This document shows, piece by piece, positions 1 through 9,834 of a DNA stretch of 64,000 nt (within the stretch, counting starts at the first letter, position 1; the number at the start of each line of letters is the position of its first letter). The stretch comes from Rhodanobacter glycinis (GTDB lineage: Bacteria; Pseudomonadota; Gammaproteobacteria; Xanthomonadales; Rhodanobacteraceae). Both the position numbers and the translations under genes were made by a program. The notes beneath the pieces were generated by a model. It saw nothing but the letters and a program-made list of their open reading frames with translations, was not told the DNA's origin and did no database searches. The stretch lies in NCBI RefSeq assembly GCF_006438785.1, contig NZ_RCZB01000003.1, forward strand, positions 186,001 through 250,000, in the 5' to 3' direction.

Positions 1-1
1 C

Positions 2-1030
2 CCCACTTCCGGGCTGCGCGAACACCTGGATCACTGCCTGGGCTGCCTGAACTGCGAAACGGTTTGCCCGGCCAACGTGCAATACGGTGAATTGCTGATC
101 GAGACCCGTGCCCTGCTCGGGCCACCGGCGCGACGGCCGCGCCTGCTGCTGGACCTGCTCAAGCGACCGACATTACTGCGCGTAGTGCGCCAGCTCGGTC
201 GCTGGATCGCCCTGCCGCGCTGGAAGAACGAGCTGGCGCGACGATTCTCAACCCATTCGCCGTGGCGTGCTGCCCTGCTCAACCTGCCGGCTGCAGCGCC
301 GACCGTGCGCGTTCAGGCTCGGCAGCAGCCATCGGGCAACCGCCCCCAACTGGCCCTGTTTCCCGGCTGCGTGGCCAGCATCGACGATGCGCAAGCGCAG
401 CAGGCGGCAATCACCCTGCTGCAGGCGGTGGGTTTTCACGTCAGCGTGCTGCCGGCGTTCTGCTGCGGAGCGATGGACCTGCATGCGGGTGCAGCCGATG
501 CCGCTGAACAGGCCGCGCAACATGTGCGCCGGGCCTGGGCCGCGAGCGGGGCGACCCGGTTGCTTTCGGTGACGCCCGGCTGCCTCGGCACGCTGCGTCG
601 TGCGTTGCCCGGCGTGAGTGTCCTCGATCCCGTGGAACTGCTGGCCGAGCATGCCGCGACCCTGAGTTTCCGCCCGTTGCTGCAAAAGGTGGCGCTGCAT
701 CTGCCATGTACGCAGATCAACGTGGCGCGCACCGATGCCGCCCTGCTGCAATTGCTGCGTCGCATACCCGGGCTCGATGTGTCGACGTTGCCGCGGCCAC
801 CGTACTGCTGCGGCGCGGCCGGCAGCCATCTGCTGGAATTTCCTGAACGCGCTGCGCAACTGCGTGACGATACGCTGCGGAAAGCCGCCACGCTGGAACC
901 GCGGCGGTTGTTGTCGTCCAATATCGGTTGTCGCCTGCACCTGGACGCCGGCATCGAGCAGCAGGGCTTGTCCTGGCCAAGCCAGCACCCGCTAACCCTG
1001 CTGGCTCAACAACTGGAACATAGCCATTGA
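2..1030 (+). CDS. glcF: Glycolate oxidase iron-sulfur subunit-like protein (5' end outside window)
   Basis: The reading frame is open from base 2, so the N-terminus lies upstream of the window. The first visible residues contain a 4Fe-4S cluster motif ([12 protein letters not shown], bases about 35-70), so the in-frame GTG at 77 is not the true start. Two CCG-type cysteine motifs follow (FCCGAMD and YCCGAAG), as in GlcF and heterodisulfide-reductase-type electron-transfer subunits. GlcF passes electrons from glycolate oxidation (GlcD/GlcE) to the quinone pool at the inner membrane. The glcD and glcE genes would be expected just upstream. A lactate-oxidase-type (LutA/LldE) Fe-S protein is an alternative, but the fused 4Fe-4S plus CCG arrangement favours GlcF. 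Fourteen bases separate it from coq7. Confidence 0.75.
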   Translation, partial: PTSGLREHLDHCLGCLNCETVCPANVQYGELLIETRALLGPPARRPRLLLDLLKRPTLLRVVRQLGRWIALPRWKNELARRFSTHSPWRAALLNLPAAAPTVRVQARQQPSGNRPQLALFPGCVASIDDAQAQQAAITLLQAVGFHVSVLPAFCCGAMDLHAGAADAAEQAAQHVRRAWAASGATRLLSVTPGCLGTLRRALPGVSVLDPVELLAEHAATLSFRPLLQKVALHLPCTQINVARTDAALLQLLRRIPGLDVSTLPRPPYCCGAAGSHLLEFPERAAQLRDDTLRKAATLEPRRLLSSNIGCRLHLDAGIEQQGLSWPSQHPLTLLAQQLEHSH

Positions 1031-1043
1031 AACAGGAACACCC

Positions 1044-1685
1044 ATGAACATCCGCACGCTGAGCCCGCTCGACCGCCTGCTGGCCGGTTGCGAACGCGCG
1101 CTGGAAGCGATCGCCGGTTCGCCGCAGGCGCACCGTCCCTCACCCGCCGCCGGCATCGTCGAAGCGGAGCTGGATGAAGCCGAGCGCCGGCATGCCGCCG
1201 GTCTGATGCGAATCAACCATACCGGCGAGGTCTGCGCGCAGGCGCTGTATTTCGGCCAGGCCGCACTGGCGCGCGCCGCCGACAACCGCGAGCACCTGCT
1301 GCACGCTGCCGCCGAGGAAACCGATCACCTGGCCTGGTGTGCGCAACGCCTGCAGCAGCTGGACAGCCGCCCCAGTCTGCTCAATCCGCTGTGGTACGCG
1401 GGCAGCTATGCGATCGGCGCAGCCGCCGCACTGGCCGGCGATCCGGTCAGCCTCGGCTTCGTGGTCGAGACCGAGCGCCAGGTGGAAACCCATCTGGCCG
1501 AACACCTGGAAAAATTGCCTGCCCAGGACGAACGCTCGCGCGTGGTGCTGAAGCAGATGCAGATCGACGAGATCCGCCACGCACAGGCGGCACAGCAACG
1601 TGGTGGCGTCGAACTGCCGTTCCCGTTGCCGCAGCTGATGCACGTCAGCTCGATGGTGATGAAAGCGGTGGCGTATCGCGTGTAG
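1044..1685 (+). CDS. coq7: 2-nonaprenyl-3-methyl-6-methoxy-1,4-benzoquinol hydroxylase (Coq7)
   Basis: This 213-residue protein carries the di-iron ligands of the Coq7 family: NHTGE near residues 59-62, EETDH near 91-95, a glutamate in VETERQVE, and DEIRH near the C-terminus. Coq7 performs the last ring hydroxylation in ubiquinone synthesis at the inner membrane. The ATG start has AGGA six bases upstream, and the length is normal for bacterial Coq7. It may be co-transcribed with the upstream Fe-S gene and is followed by a strong terminator. Confidence 0.95.
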   Translation: MNIRTLSPLDRLLAGCERALEAIAGSPQAHRPSPAAGIVEAELDEAERRHAAGLMRINHTGEVCAQALYFGQAALARAADNREHLLHAAAEETDHLAWCAQRLQQLDSRPSLLNPLWYAGSYAIGAAAALAGDPVSLGFVVETERQVETHLAEHLEKLPAQDERSRVVLKQMQIDEIRHAQAAQQRGGVELPFPLPQLMHVSSMVMKAVAYRV

Positions 1686-1705
1686 GACCAATAACTGTTG
1701 CCATG

Positions 1706-1732
1706 AAAAAACCCGCCTCTCGGCGGGTTTTT
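1706..1732. terminator. Bidirectional rho-independent terminator between coq7 and speD
   Basis: A stem of ACCCGCC/GGCGGGT with a four-base TCTC loop is flanked by an A-run on the left and a T-run on the right. It can therefore stop transcription from both convergent genes, and it lies two bases beyond the speD stop. Confidence 0.9.
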
Positions 1733-1734
1733 CG

Positions 1735-2520
1735 TCACATCAGGTTGCGTCCGTGGAACAGTTCCTCGATCTCGCGGCGCAGCAGCTGCTCGATGCGCTG
1801 ACGCTCCTTGAACGAGAGGTCGTCGGCGTGTGCCTCAAACAGGTAAGTATCGAGATCGAAGTCCTTGATGTGCATCTTCGTGTGGAACATGTTTTCCTGG
1901 TACACGTTGACGTCGAACATCTCGTACTTCTGGCGGATGTGCTTGGCCAGGTAATCCTGCACCGAATTGATCTTGTGGTCGATGAAGTGCTTCTTGCCCT
2001 TCACGTCGCGGGTGAAGCCGCGCACGCGGTAGTCGGCGATGACGATGTCCGACTCGAAGCTGTCGATCAGGTAGTTCAACGCCTTCAGCGGCGAGATCAC
2101 GCCGCAGGTGGCCACGTCGATGTCCGCGCGGAACGTCGCGATACCGTTGTGCGGATGCGTTTCCGGGTAGGTATGGACGGTGATGTGACTCTTGTCCATA
2201 TGCGCGACGACGGCACCGGAAATGGTGTCGCGGCCGAGCTTCTCGACCACCGGCTCTTCGGAGATCAGCATGGTCACCGAGGCGCCCTGCGGATCGTAGT
2301 CCTGGCGCGCGATGTTGAGGATGTTCGCGCCGATGATCTCCGCCACGTCGGTGAGGATCTGGGTCAGGCGGTCGGCGTCGTACTGCTCATCGATGTACTC
2401 GATGTAGCGACGACGCTGGTCCTCGGACACCGCATAGCAGATGTCGTAGATGTTGAAGCTCAGTGCCTTGGTCAGGTTGTTGAAACCCTGCAGGCGCAGA
2501 CGGGGAAGCGGTTTGACCAC
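1735..2520 (-). CDS. speD: S-adenosylmethionine decarboxylase proenzyme, SpeD
   Basis: The 261-residue product matches the E. coli-type (class 1A) enzyme in length and in its N-terminal block [11 protein letters not shown]. The self-cleavage motif [12 protein letters not shown] places the pyruvoyl-forming serine at residue 111. The enzyme makes decarboxylated AdoMet, the aminopropyl donor for spermidine. The start is a GTG with GGAG eight bases upstream. It is divergent from clp across about 290 bases, an arrangement known from xanthomonads. No spermidine synthase gene is in the window. Confidence 0.95.
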   Translation of the reverse strand: MVKPLPRLRLQGFNNLTKALSFNIYDICYAVSEDQRRRYIEYIDEQYDADRLTQILTDVAEIIGANILNIARQDYDPQGASVTMLISEEPVVEKLGRDTISGAVVAHMDKSHITVHTYPETHPHNGIATFRADIDVATCGVISPLKALNYLIDSFESDIVIADYRVRGFTRDVKGKKHFIDHKINSVQDYLAKHIRQKYEMFDVNVYQENMFHTKMHIKDFDLDTYLFEAHADDLSFKERQRIEQLLRREIEELFHGRNLM

Positions 2521-2811
2521 GGGCGGCTCTCCATGACCGGACTTCGGTCAGCAGTAGAGGCGGGTTAGCGACAAGGGTCCCCGCGATATAGTGTGGAGCA
2601 CAGGCGACAGCCTGCACGACCCTTGTGAACGGCATGCGGCAAACTTGCCGGATCCGAAAGACCGCGAAGTATGCGGGAAAAAGAAAAGAAATTGAACCTG
2701 CGGCAAGCCGCTCAGGTTTGCCATAATGCCAAGCTTGCAAGGGTGAATACGGACACGCATGCCGCATTTGCGGTGGCGGTCACCGTAGCCAGCCATCTGT
2801 CGGGGGTAATC

Positions 2812-3507
2812 GTGGCGCAACTCAAATACCAGCTTCAACAAGCTTTCGAACGCTCGCAGGCCCCGCTCAACTTTGCGCCGGATCCGGCCACGATGGAGCG
2901 CTTCCTCGGGATGTGCCATCGCCGGCGCTACCCGGGCAAGACCGCGATCATCCGCCCCGGCGACCCGGCCAACACGCTCTATTACGTGATTGACGGCTCG
3001 CTGGCGGTATGCACCGAGGACGAGCAGGGTCGCGAGCTGATCCTCGCCTATATCAGCCGTGGGCAGTTCATCGGCGAAATGGGTCTGTTCGTGGAGCAGG
3101 CGCAGCGCGAGTCGATGGTGCGCACGCGCACCCCGTGCGAGATGGCCGAGATCAGCTACGAGCGGCTGTTCCAGCTGATGGAAGGCCCGCTGCGCGAGGA
3201 GTGTCCGAAGATCCTGTTCGCGATCGGCTCGCAACTCACCAACCGTCTGCTGCGCACTTCGCGCCAGGTCAGCCGGATGGCGTTCATGGACGTCACCAAC
3301 CGCATCTCGCGCACCCTGCTCGACCTGTGCCAGGAACCGGATTCGATGACCCATCCGGACGGCACCCAGATCCGCATCTCGCGCCAGGAAGTGAGCCGCA
3401 TCGTCGGTTGCTCACGCGAGATGGTCGGTCGCGTGCTCAAGCAGCTGGAGGAACAGCGGATGATCGATGTCTCCGGCAAGACCATCGTGGTGCGCGGCAC
3501 ACGCTGA
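2812..3507 (+). CDS. clp: CRP/FNR-family global regulator, Clp type
   Basis: From the chosen GTG the protein is 231 residues, almost the same as Xanthomonas Clp (230). It has an N-terminal cyclic-nucleotide-binding fold (RRRYPGKT..., GEMGLFVE) and a C-terminal helix-turn-helix (SRQEVSRIVGCSREMVGRVL). Clp of Xanthomonas responds to cyclic di-GMP and controls virulence and motility genes; ligand choice here is not proved by sequence. The frame is open back to an ATG at 2671, but that start lacks a Shine-Dalgarno site and the extra residues are low complexity. The GTG at 2812 has GGGGG about six bases upstream. Confidence 0.9.
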   Translation: MAQLKYQLQQAFERSQAPLNFAPDPATMERFLGMCHRRRYPGKTAIIRPGDPANTLYYVIDGSLAVCTEDEQGRELILAYISRGQFIGEMGLFVEQAQRESMVRTRTPCEMAEISYERLFQLMEGPLREECPKILFAIGSQLTNRLLRTSRQVSRMAFMDVTNRISRTLLDLCQEPDSMTHPDGTQIRISRQEVSRIVGCSREMVGRVLKQLEEQRMIDVSGKTIVVRGTR

Positions 3508-3555
3508 GAGCGGGGTTCCGCCCGGCCGGTCGACTGAACCGGTTTTTTACGAAAG

Positions 3556-4341
3556 TTGGCGGAGGATGAATCCTCGTCATCGGTTGCGAGGCCGCGCTTG
3601 GACTACGAGCAGTTTCTCATATTCGCCGGCGTGGGCCTGCTGGCTCAGCTCGTCGACGGCGCGCTCGGCATGGCTTACGGCCTGGTCTCCAATTCGATCC
3701 TGCTGGCGCTGGGCCTGCCGCCCGCGCTGGCCAGCGCCACGGTGCACACCGCCGAAGTGTTCACCACCGGCGTCTCCGGCGCATCCCATGCGTGGTTCGG
3801 CAATGTGCGCTGGAAACTGTTCTGGCAGCTGGCCATTCCCGGCGCGATCGGCGGCATTCTGGGTGCAACCTTCCTGGCCAACGTGCCGGGCGAGGCGATC
3901 CGGCCGTTCGTCAACGCCTACCTGCTGATCCTCGGCGTCATGGTGTTGCTGCGCGCGTTCGGCAAGCGCCTGATCCGCCATCAGGTGCAGCACAGTGGCG
4001 TGCTGGGGTTTTTCGCCGGCCTGCTCGACGCGATCGGTGGTGGTGGCTGGGGGCCGTTGGCCACCAGCACACTGATCGCCCGCGGCGGCGGCGTACGCAG
4101 CACGATCGGCTCGGTCAACGCGGCCGAATTCGTGGTGACGGTATGTATTTCGACCACCCTGGTCTGGCATATCGGCATCGGTCACTGGTCGATCGTGCTC
4201 GGCCTGCTCACCGGCGGGGTGATCGCCGCGCCGTTCGCCGCGTGGCTGGTACGGCATCTGCCCGAGCGCACCGTGATGGCGGCGGTCGGCAGCCTGATCG
4301 TGCTGATCAGCCTGGGTCAGTTGGTGCGGACCCTGCCGTAG
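3556..4341 (+). CDS. TSUP-family (TauE/SafE) membrane permease
   Basis: This is a 261-residue integral membrane protein with about eight hydrophobic segments. It shows two related glycine-rich repeats typical of TSUP proteins (VDGALGMAYG in the first half, LDAIGGGGWG in the second). The family exports sulfite, sulfoacetate or other organosulfur anions; the substrate here cannot be told. The start is uncertain. A TTG at 3556 gives the length used. A second TTG at 3598 has GCGAGG at a better distance and begins right at the first membrane helix. Confidence 0.8.
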   Translation: MAEDESSSSVARPRLDYEQFLIFAGVGLLAQLVDGALGMAYGLVSNSILLALGLPPALASATVHTAEVFTTGVSGASHAWFGNVRWKLFWQLAIPGAIGGILGATFLANVPGEAIRPFVNAYLLILGVMVLLRAFGKRLIRHQVQHSGVLGFFAGLLDAIGGGGWGPLATSTLIARGGGVRSTIGSVNAAEFVVTVCISTTLVWHIGIGHWSIVLGLLTGGVIAAPFAAWLVRHLPERTVMAAVGSLIVLISLGQLVRTLP

Positions 4342-4404
4342 ATCCGCTCGGCGCCATCGCCGCGACCTGCCGCAGCACGCCGGGTACGCAGCAGCACGAC
4401 GGCA

Positions 4405-5118
4405 TCAGAACCATTCGACGCGGGTGACCGCCCGCCCCAGCGCCTTCTCGATCTTCTTGCACAGCGTGGGCGTGCCGTTGACCAGCACCGCTTCGGTCGC
4501 CACTTTCAGCATGGGTGCGTCGTACATCGAATCGCCATATGCCACCTGCCAGGCGGTGATTCCGTGCTGCGCCAGCAACTGCACCTTGCGCCTGCCCACG
4601 TTGTGCCGCAGCAACCGCATGCCGAGCCAACCGGGGCGCAGTTGCGAGGCCAGTATTTCCAGATTCGCCAGCCCGAGCTGCTGCAGGACGCGGCTGACCA
4701 GGGTGTACTCGCAGCCGGTCACCACGATCACCCGGTCGCCTTGTGCCTGATGCCGACGCAGTGCCTGCAGGCCATCGCGACAGAATTGCCGCGGCCGGCG
4801 CGCCAGCGTGTCGGCGAACACGCCCGCGACAGCCTGGTAACGTCGCTCGCCCAGCCCGAGCAGGGCAATGCGCACCAGCACGCGCACCGGCAATCGCCGC
4901 GAGAACGGCAGCTGCACCAGCAACAACGGTGCGCTCAACAAGGCCAGCAGCGGGCGCCAGAACGAATGCATGTAACGCTCGCGCATGAACAGATAGAACG
5001 AATCGCCGTGAATCAGCACGCCGTCGAAATCGAACAGCACCACCCGCGGCAACGCCACACCCGCCTCGGCCGTGTCGACCGGCCGCACCGGTGCCGCATC
5101 CTTCAGCAGGATGGTCAC
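4405..5118 (-). CDS. HAD-superfamily (subfamily IB) phosphatase
   Basis: The 237-residue product begins its catalytic core with [12 protein letters not shown], the DxD motif I of HAD phosphatases. A VVTGCE block acts as motif II and [10 protein letters not shown] as the C-terminal Mg-binding motif. The domain layout resembles the SerB/phosphoserine-phosphatase-like IB group, but the substrate is unknown. Its GTG start overlaps the trpC stop in a GTGA junction, so it is probably translationally coupled to the trp operon. The frame stays open upstream inside trpC, but that extension is a shadow. Confidence 0.8.
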   Translation of the reverse strand: MTILLKDAAPVRPVDTAEAGVALPRVVLFDFDGVLIHGDSFYLFMRERYMHSFWRPLLALLSAPLLLVQLPFSRRLPVRVLVRIALLGLGERRYQAVAGVFADTLARRPRQFCRDGLQALRRHQAQGDRVIVVTGCEYTLVSRVLQQLGLANLEILASQLRPGWLGMRLLRHNVGRRKVQLLAQHGITAWQVAYGDSMYDAPMLKVATEAVLVNGTPTLCKKIEKALGRAVTRVEWF

Positions 5119-5909
5119 GGCGTACCGAACAACCGCCGCAGTTCGCTGCCGGGATCCTCGGCACGCATGAACGCCTCGCCGACCAGAAACGCCTGGATGC
5201 CGCCCTCGCGCAGGCGCGCCACGTCCTCCGGCGTGTGGATACCCGACTCGGCCACCAGCACGCGGTCGTACTCGATCAGTTCCTGCAGCGCCAGCGAGGT
5301 TTCCAGTGAGGTCTCGAAGCTGCGCAGGTTGCGGTTGTTGACGCCGATCAACGGCACCGGCAGCGCCAGCGCACGCTCCATCTCTTCCTCGTCGTGCACT
5401 TCGCACAACACGTCCAGGTCAAGTTCGGCGGCGAGCAGCGACAGCTGCAGCAGTACGTCGTCGTCCAGCGCGGCGACGATCAGCAGGATGCAGTCGGCGC
5501 CGATCGCGCGGGCCTCGTACACCTGATACGGATCGATGATGAAATCCTTGCGCAGCAGCGGCAGCGAACACGCCGCACGGGCCTGCTGCAGGAACGCCTC
5601 GCTGCCCTGGAAAAAATCGCTGTCGGTCAGCACCGACAGGCAGGCAGCGCCAGCGGCTTCGTAACTCTCCGCGATCGCGGCCGGATCGAAGTTCGTGCGG
5701 ATCACGCCCTTGCTCGGGCTGGCCTTTTTCACCTCGGCGATCACCGCCGGCAGGCCGGCCGCGATCTTCGCCTCGATCGCGGCGGCAAAGCCGCGGGTAT
5801 CTGGCAGCTGTGCGATGCGTGCGATCAGTTCGGCCAGCGGCAGCTTGGCCTGGCGCTCGGCAATCTCTTCCGCCTTGCGGGCAAGAATGCGATTGAGGAT
5901 GTCGGTCAT
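5115..5909 (-). CDS. trpC: Indole-3-glycerol phosphate synthase
   Basis: This 264-residue TIM-barrel enzyme has the family motifs KKASPSKG near residues 60-70, LRKDFIID in the middle, and NNRNLRSFE and AESGI toward the end. It converts carboxyphenylamino-deoxyribulose phosphate to indole-glycerol phosphate in tryptophan synthesis. It is a stand-alone TrpC, not fused to TrpF. It is separated from trpD by 91 bases with no clear terminator, so the trpG-trpD-trpC-HAD order is probably one transcript. Confidence 0.96.
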   Translation of the reverse strand: MTDILNRILARKAEEIAERQAKLPLAELIARIAQLPDTRGFAAAIEAKIAAGLPAVIAEVKKASPSKGVIRTNFDPAAIAESYEAAGAACLSVLTDSDFFQGSEAFLQQARAACSLPLLRKDFIIDPYQVYEARAIGADCILLIVAALDDDVLLQLSLLAAELDLDVLCEVHDEEEMERALALPVPLIGVNNRNLRSFETSLETSLALQELIEYDRVLVAESGIHTPEDVARLREGGIQAFLVGEAFMRAEDPGSELRRLFGTP

Positions 5910-6000
5910 GGCATCTCGCTAGTCTGTATGGGGACGCATTCCGTGCGCGGGGTGTTCCGATCCTGCCACTTCGCCGACCTGTGCGCACCCGGCCGCGCAC

Positions 6001-7074
6001 TTAGTCCCGCGCGGCAAGTCGCCGCGTGGCCGTCACGAAGGCCTGCATTTTCGCATGCGCGGCACCGCTGGCAATCGTGACACGGGCGAGCTCGATGCCA
6101 TCGTCGACGGCGTCGACCACATCGGCCGCATACAGCGCCGCGCCCGCATTCAGGCAGACGATGTCGTGCGGGACGCCGCGGCGCCCTTCCAGCGCGTCCA
6201 GCAACATGGCCCTGGATTCGTCCGCGTTTTCCACCCGCAGGTTGCGGCTGGACGCCATTGCCAGGCCGAAATCCTCAGGTTCGATTTCGTATTCGTGCAC
6301 CACGCCATGGCGCAGCTCGCCGACCAGCGTCGCTGCGCCCAGCGAAATCTCGTCCATCCCGTCACGTCCCCACACCACCATCGCGTGCCTGGCACCGAGC
6401 GCCTGCAGCACGCGTACCTGGATGCCGACCAGATCCGGGTGGAACACGCCCATCAGGATGTTCGGCGCATCGGCCGGATTGGTCAGCGGGCCGAGGATGT
6501 TGAACAGCGTGCGCACACCCATTTCCTTGCGCACGGGCGCGACCACCTTCATCGCCGGATGATGATTCGGCGCAAACATGAAACCGATGTCGGTCTCGAC
6601 CATGCATTGGGCCACCTGCGCCGGGCTCAGGTCGATGGACGCCCCCAGCGCCTCCAGCACATCGGCACTGCCCGACTTCGACGACACGCTGCGGCCGCCG
6701 TGCTTGGCCACTCGCGCGCCCGCCGCCGCCGCAACGAACATGGCGGCGGTGGAAATGTTGAAACTCGACGCGCCATCGCCGCCGGTGCCCACGATATCCA
6801 GGAAATGCGGATGCGCGGGCGCCTCGACCTTGGCCGACAACTCGCGCATCACGCGCGCCGCACCGGTGATCTCGCCCACGGTTTCCTTTTTCACGCGCAG
6901 GCCGGTGATGATCGCCGCGGTCATCAGCGGGCTCACCTCGCCACGCATGATCTGGCGCATCAGCGCAATCATCTCGTCGTGGAAGATCTCGCGATGCTCG
7001 ATCGTGCGCTGCAGGGCTTCCTGCGGCGTGATCGTGATCTCGCGCGCGACCTTGTTGCTCACATCCGCGCTCAT
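6001..7074 (-). CDS. trpD: Anthranilate phosphoribosyltransferase
   Basis: The 357-residue protein has the PRPP-binding GTGGDG motif near residues 97-101 and the following [18 protein letters not shown] block, both diagnostic of TrpD. It transfers phosphoribosyl to anthranilate, the second step of tryptophan synthesis. The ATG at 7074 overlaps the trpG stop as ATGA, which decides the start. Upstream in-frame sequence lies within trpG and is not used. Confidence 0.96.
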   Translation of the reverse strand: MSADVSNKVAREITITPQEALQRTIEHREIFHDEMIALMRQIMRGEVSPLMTAAIITGLRVKKETVGEITGAARVMRELSAKVEAPAHPHFLDIVGTGGDGASSFNISTAAMFVAAAAGARVAKHGGRSVSSKSGSADVLEALGASIDLSPAQVAQCMVETDIGFMFAPNHHPAMKVVAPVRKEMGVRTLFNILGPLTNPADAPNILMGVFHPDLVGIQVRVLQALGARHAMVVWGRDGMDEISLGAATLVGELRHGVVHEYEIEPEDFGLAMASSRNLRVENADESRAMLLDALEGRRGVPHDIVCLNAGAALYAADVVDAVDDGIELARVTIASGAAHAKMQAFVTATRRLAARD

Positions 7075-7667
7075 GCGGCCAGCCGCAGCGGCAGGCCGAG
7101 GAAATTGCGCAGCAGGTCGTGACCATGCTGGGTCAGGATCGACTCGGGATGAAATTGCACACCTTCCACGGGAAGTGTCTTGTGGCGCAGACCCATGATC
7201 TCGTCGATCGAGCCGTCCGGATTTTCCGTCCATGCGGTGACTTCCAGGCAATCGGGCAGCGAGGACTGCTCCACCACCAGCGAGTGGTAGCGCGTCGCCT
7301 CGAACGGATCCGGCAGCCCGGCAAACACACCTTGGCCGCGATGGCGCACCGGCGAGGTCTTGCCATGCATGATCTGCTTGGCGCGGATCACCTTGCCGCC
7401 AAACACCTGGCCGATCGCCTGATGACCTAGGCACACGCCGAACACCGGAATCTCGCCGGCCAGCTCGCGCAGCACATCCAGCGACACGCCCGAATCATCC
7501 GGCGTGCCAGGCCCCGGCGAGATCATGATATGCGACGGCCTGAGCGCGCGGATGCCGACGACGTCCAGCGCATCGTTGCGCACCACCTTCACCGTTTGTC
7601 CCAATTCGCCCAGGTACTGCACGAGGTTGAAGGTGAAGCTGTCGTAGTTGTCGATCATCAGGAGCAT
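7071..7667 (-). CDS. trpG: Anthranilate synthase component II (glutamine amidotransferase)
   Basis: This 198-residue class I amidotransferase starts [12 protein letters not shown], has the oxyanion motif SPGPGTP, the nucleophile Cys79 in GVCLGHQ, and the catalytic HPES near the end. It supplies ammonia to TrpE for anthranilate formation and may also serve as PabA in folate synthesis. Its partner trpE lies about 25 kb away at 32.8-34.3 kb, unlike operons where trpE and trpG are adjacent. A longer in-frame extension upstream has no resemblance to the family. Confidence 0.95.
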   Translation of the reverse strand: MLLMIDNYDSFTFNLVQYLGELGQTVKVVRNDALDVVGIRALRPSHIMISPGPGTPDDSGVSLDVLRELAGEIPVFGVCLGHQAIGQVFGGKVIRAKQIMHGKTSPVRHRGQGVFAGLPDPFEATRYHSLVVEQSSLPDCLEVTAWTENPDGSIDEIMGLRHKTLPVEGVQFHPESILTQHGHDLLRNFLGLPLRLAA

Positions 7668-8162
7668 GCGCTGACCCAATCTCTTTGCTTCAGAAGGAAC
7701 TCGTGGGGAGCTTACTGTTTTGATACCCGCACGGGTACCCGCTTTCCGCGGGACGGGCTCCGGCAAGTACCGGCTTGCAAGGATAGCCGAGGCATGGGAG
7801 TGCGGGACCATCACGCGATCGCTGAAAGCGCCAAGGGCGAATGCGGAAACCGTTGACGATGAGGGCGCTGTCGCGACAGTCATTGTCTGGTCGCGGCCAA
7901 CAGCGAGCTGCGGCGTGGTGCGGCGGCATGTCCTATCTGGCAGGGCCCGGGCCGCGCGTCATCCCTGATGCGCCGCCGCGCTTGCGCGTGACGCGCGGCC
8001 ATGCCCGGCTTTTGCAACCTGGTCTGAGGGATTTGGCTGGATGTTCGGGACGAAAGTCACCCTCGGCAGGCGACTGCCGCGCCGGGATTTGCCTCGCAGA
8101 GCGGCGCGGATGGTTCCAGGCTCGCACGGCAGGCCAAGTGAAGGCACACCATCCGGGATGCG
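7668..8162. other. Gene-free stretch upstream of trpG
   Basis: I see no convincing gene in these 495 bases. The reading frames present are short, arginine/proline-rich shadows. The part next to trpG (about 7715-7775) has small GC-rich inverted repeats such as TACCCGCACGGGTA, and a 12-base palindrome CTGTCGCGACAG lies at 7868-7879. The trpG promoter should be here, but no tryptophan-rich leader peptide or typical attenuator with a T-run was seen. Confidence 0.5.
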
Positions 8163-9038
8163 TCAGCCAAGCCCGGCTGCTCGCGCGATCAGGAACAAGC
8201 CTGCCCCGACGGCGATGGCTCCGGTGGCTCGCGCGACGCGCTCGCGGGCCGGGGCGAGACGCTCGACCGTGATGGCTGCCGTCACGACCGCCATCGCGCG
8301 CAGGTCCATGACCCCGATGACGAGGAGGATCGCCGTCATGCCGGCGCAGCAACGGCTGCAGTGGAGGCCGAGCTGCAGGCCGTATCGCCAGGCCGCGCCG
8401 GCGTCCGCCGGCAACGAGCAGCCGCGCCCCGGCGCCACCCGGCAGCAGGCAAGTTGACGTGCCTTCCACGCGCTGAACTGGAGCGCGCCGGCACTCAGCA
8501 CGACCGCGCCGACCATGCTCGGAACGGCGCGTGCCAGCGCCGGCAGCTGCATCTCGACTGCTGCCAGCGCAACACCCAGCGGAAACACCGCCATCCCGAA
8601 CACGACCCACACGGAGAAGTACCCCACGCCCACCAGCGCAGTGAGCCGGCCCAGGCGCGTCCCGCCTGTCCCGCCGACAAGCTGGCGGTAGCGCCACAGC
8701 ATCGGCACGAGAGATGGCAGCATCATCGCCACCATCATCGCGATCCACATGCCAAGGAACGACGCGGCGACGCCGGGCCACGTCTGTCCGCACATCCGCA
8801 TCCACGCCATCGACATCGCCCAGCCGCCGGGCATCGGCAGCGCGCCCATCGCCGACATGGATATGCAGCCGACGATCGTCGCCGCCACGCTGATGCTGAA
8901 GAGCAGCATGGCGACGACAAAGAATACCGACGCACAGGACGTACCCGTGCCGCGGGTGCCTGGATGCGCAGGCATAGTCTGCCCGGAGTCCATGCCTCGC
9001 GAGACCTCCCGTCTTGCGGGTGCGGCGGCCACATCCAT
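8163..9038 (-). CDS. DUF2182 integral membrane protein
   Basis: The product is a 291-residue membrane protein with about six hydrophobic segments. It has the methionine-rich DUF2182 signature: MPGGWAMSMAWMRM, then GQTWPG, then MVAMMLPS. A cysteine cluster (HCSRCCAGM) lies in the second half. The family is described as predicted metal-binding, without assigned function. The start used (ATG 9038) lies eight bases after the DUF899 stop; an internal ATG at 8993 is also possible. It ends a three-gene unit with DUF899 and a GST gene. Confidence 0.75.
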   Translation of the reverse strand: MDVAAAPARREVSRGMDSGQTMPAHPGTRGTGTSCASVFFVVAMLLFSISVAATIVGCISMSAMGALPMPGGWAMSMAWMRMCGQTWPGVAASFLGMWIAMMVAMMLPSLVPMLWRYRQLVGGTGGTRLGRLTALVGVGYFSVWVVFGMAVFPLGVALAAVEMQLPALARAVPSMVGAVVLSAGALQFSAWKARQLACCRVAPGRGCSLPADAGAAWRYGLQLGLHCSRCCAGMTAILLVIGVMDLRAMAVVTAAITVERLAPARERVARATGAIAVGAGLFLIARAAGLG

Positions 9039-9046
9039 GGCCTGGC

Positions 9047-9814
9047 TCAGCGCCTGTCGTACTCGTCGTGACGGCGCCACCAGACGCCTGTCTCGTTGCG
9101 TCCCCTGGGTGCGCGGTCGAGCCACGGGTACATGCCCCAGATGCCGTCCACCCCGCGCGCATAGCCGGAATAGGTGTGGTAGACGACACCGTCCTCGAGC
9201 ACGAACGCGCTGATGCCAGGCCTGTCACGGGTGTAGGTGAGTGCGTCGGTTCCGCAGGTGGCCGCGAACTGAGCGACGGGCTCGGGGATCGACGATGTCG
9301 CATCCATGGCGTGGCCGCCGCGCTCGTAGTTGTATTCGATGCTCCCTTCGCGCTGCTGCTCCTCGCTGAACGAGACGTTGAAATCGAAGTTGAAGTCGCC
9401 GCCGGCCGAGGACGCCCAGGGAAACGTCCATCCCATCCGTCGCTGATACGCCTGCAGCTTTGCCAGCGGCGCCCGCGACACGGCCGAAAACGCGACATCG
9501 TGGTTTTCCAGGTGAACAACGATGCCGTTGAAACCGTCCGCGATCGACGAGCAGGACGGACAACCGGCGGTGTAGTCGGGCCCGAACATGAAGTGATAAA
9601 CGAGCAGCTGCGAGCGCCCTCGGAACAGGTCCTCCAGCGAGGCGCTTCCCGCGTCAGTCTCGAATCGATACTTCTTGTCGATCCGCACCCACGGCAGTTC
9701 CTGCCGCTGCCGCGCCACCTCATCGCTGCGCCGCGTAAGCTCTTTCTCGGCATGAAGCAGCTCAAGCCGCGCTGCCAGCCACTCTTCGCGTGTTCCGGTC
9801 TTGTCGTTGGTCAT
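9047..9814 (-). CDS. DUF899 thioredoxin-like family protein
   Basis: This 255-residue protein matches the DUF899 family: an N-terminal EEWLAARLELL helix, LPWVRIDK, then YHFMFGPDYTAGCPSCSS, which supplies a CPxC-like pair within a thioredoxin-like fold, and a C-terminal WGMYPWLDR block. Biochemical function is not established; a thiol or redox role is inferred. It lies between a GST gene and DUF2182 with short gaps, suggesting a co-transcribed stress or redox unit. Confidence 0.85.
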   Translation of the reverse strand: MTNDKTGTREEWLAARLELLHAEKELTRRSDEVARQRQELPWVRIDKKYRFETDAGSASLEDLFRGRSQLLVYHFMFGPDYTAGCPSCSSIADGFNGIVVHLENHDVAFSAVSRAPLAKLQAYQRRMGWTFPWASSAGGDFNFDFNVSFSEEQQREGSIEYNYERGGHAMDATSSIPEPVAQFAATCGTDALTYTRDRPGISAFVLEDGVVYHTYSGYARGVDGIWGMYPWLDRAPRGRNETGVWWRRHDEYDRR

Positions 9815-9834
9815 CGCTTCTCTCCTTCTCGAAC

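Noticed and set aside
1753..2568. Long plus-strand frame opposite speD
   Set aside because: Valine/leucine/aspartate-rich mirror of a real high-GC gene; no motif and SpeD on the other strand is unambiguous.
6001..7434. 477-residue frame starting inside trpG
   Set aside because: The part upstream of 7074 overlaps trpG and reads as arginine-rich shadow; TrpD homology begins at MSADVSNK.
7668..7883. N-terminal extension of trpG to 7883
   Set aside because: Amidotransferase homology starts at [11 protein letters not shown]; the extra 72 residues have no resemblance to the family.
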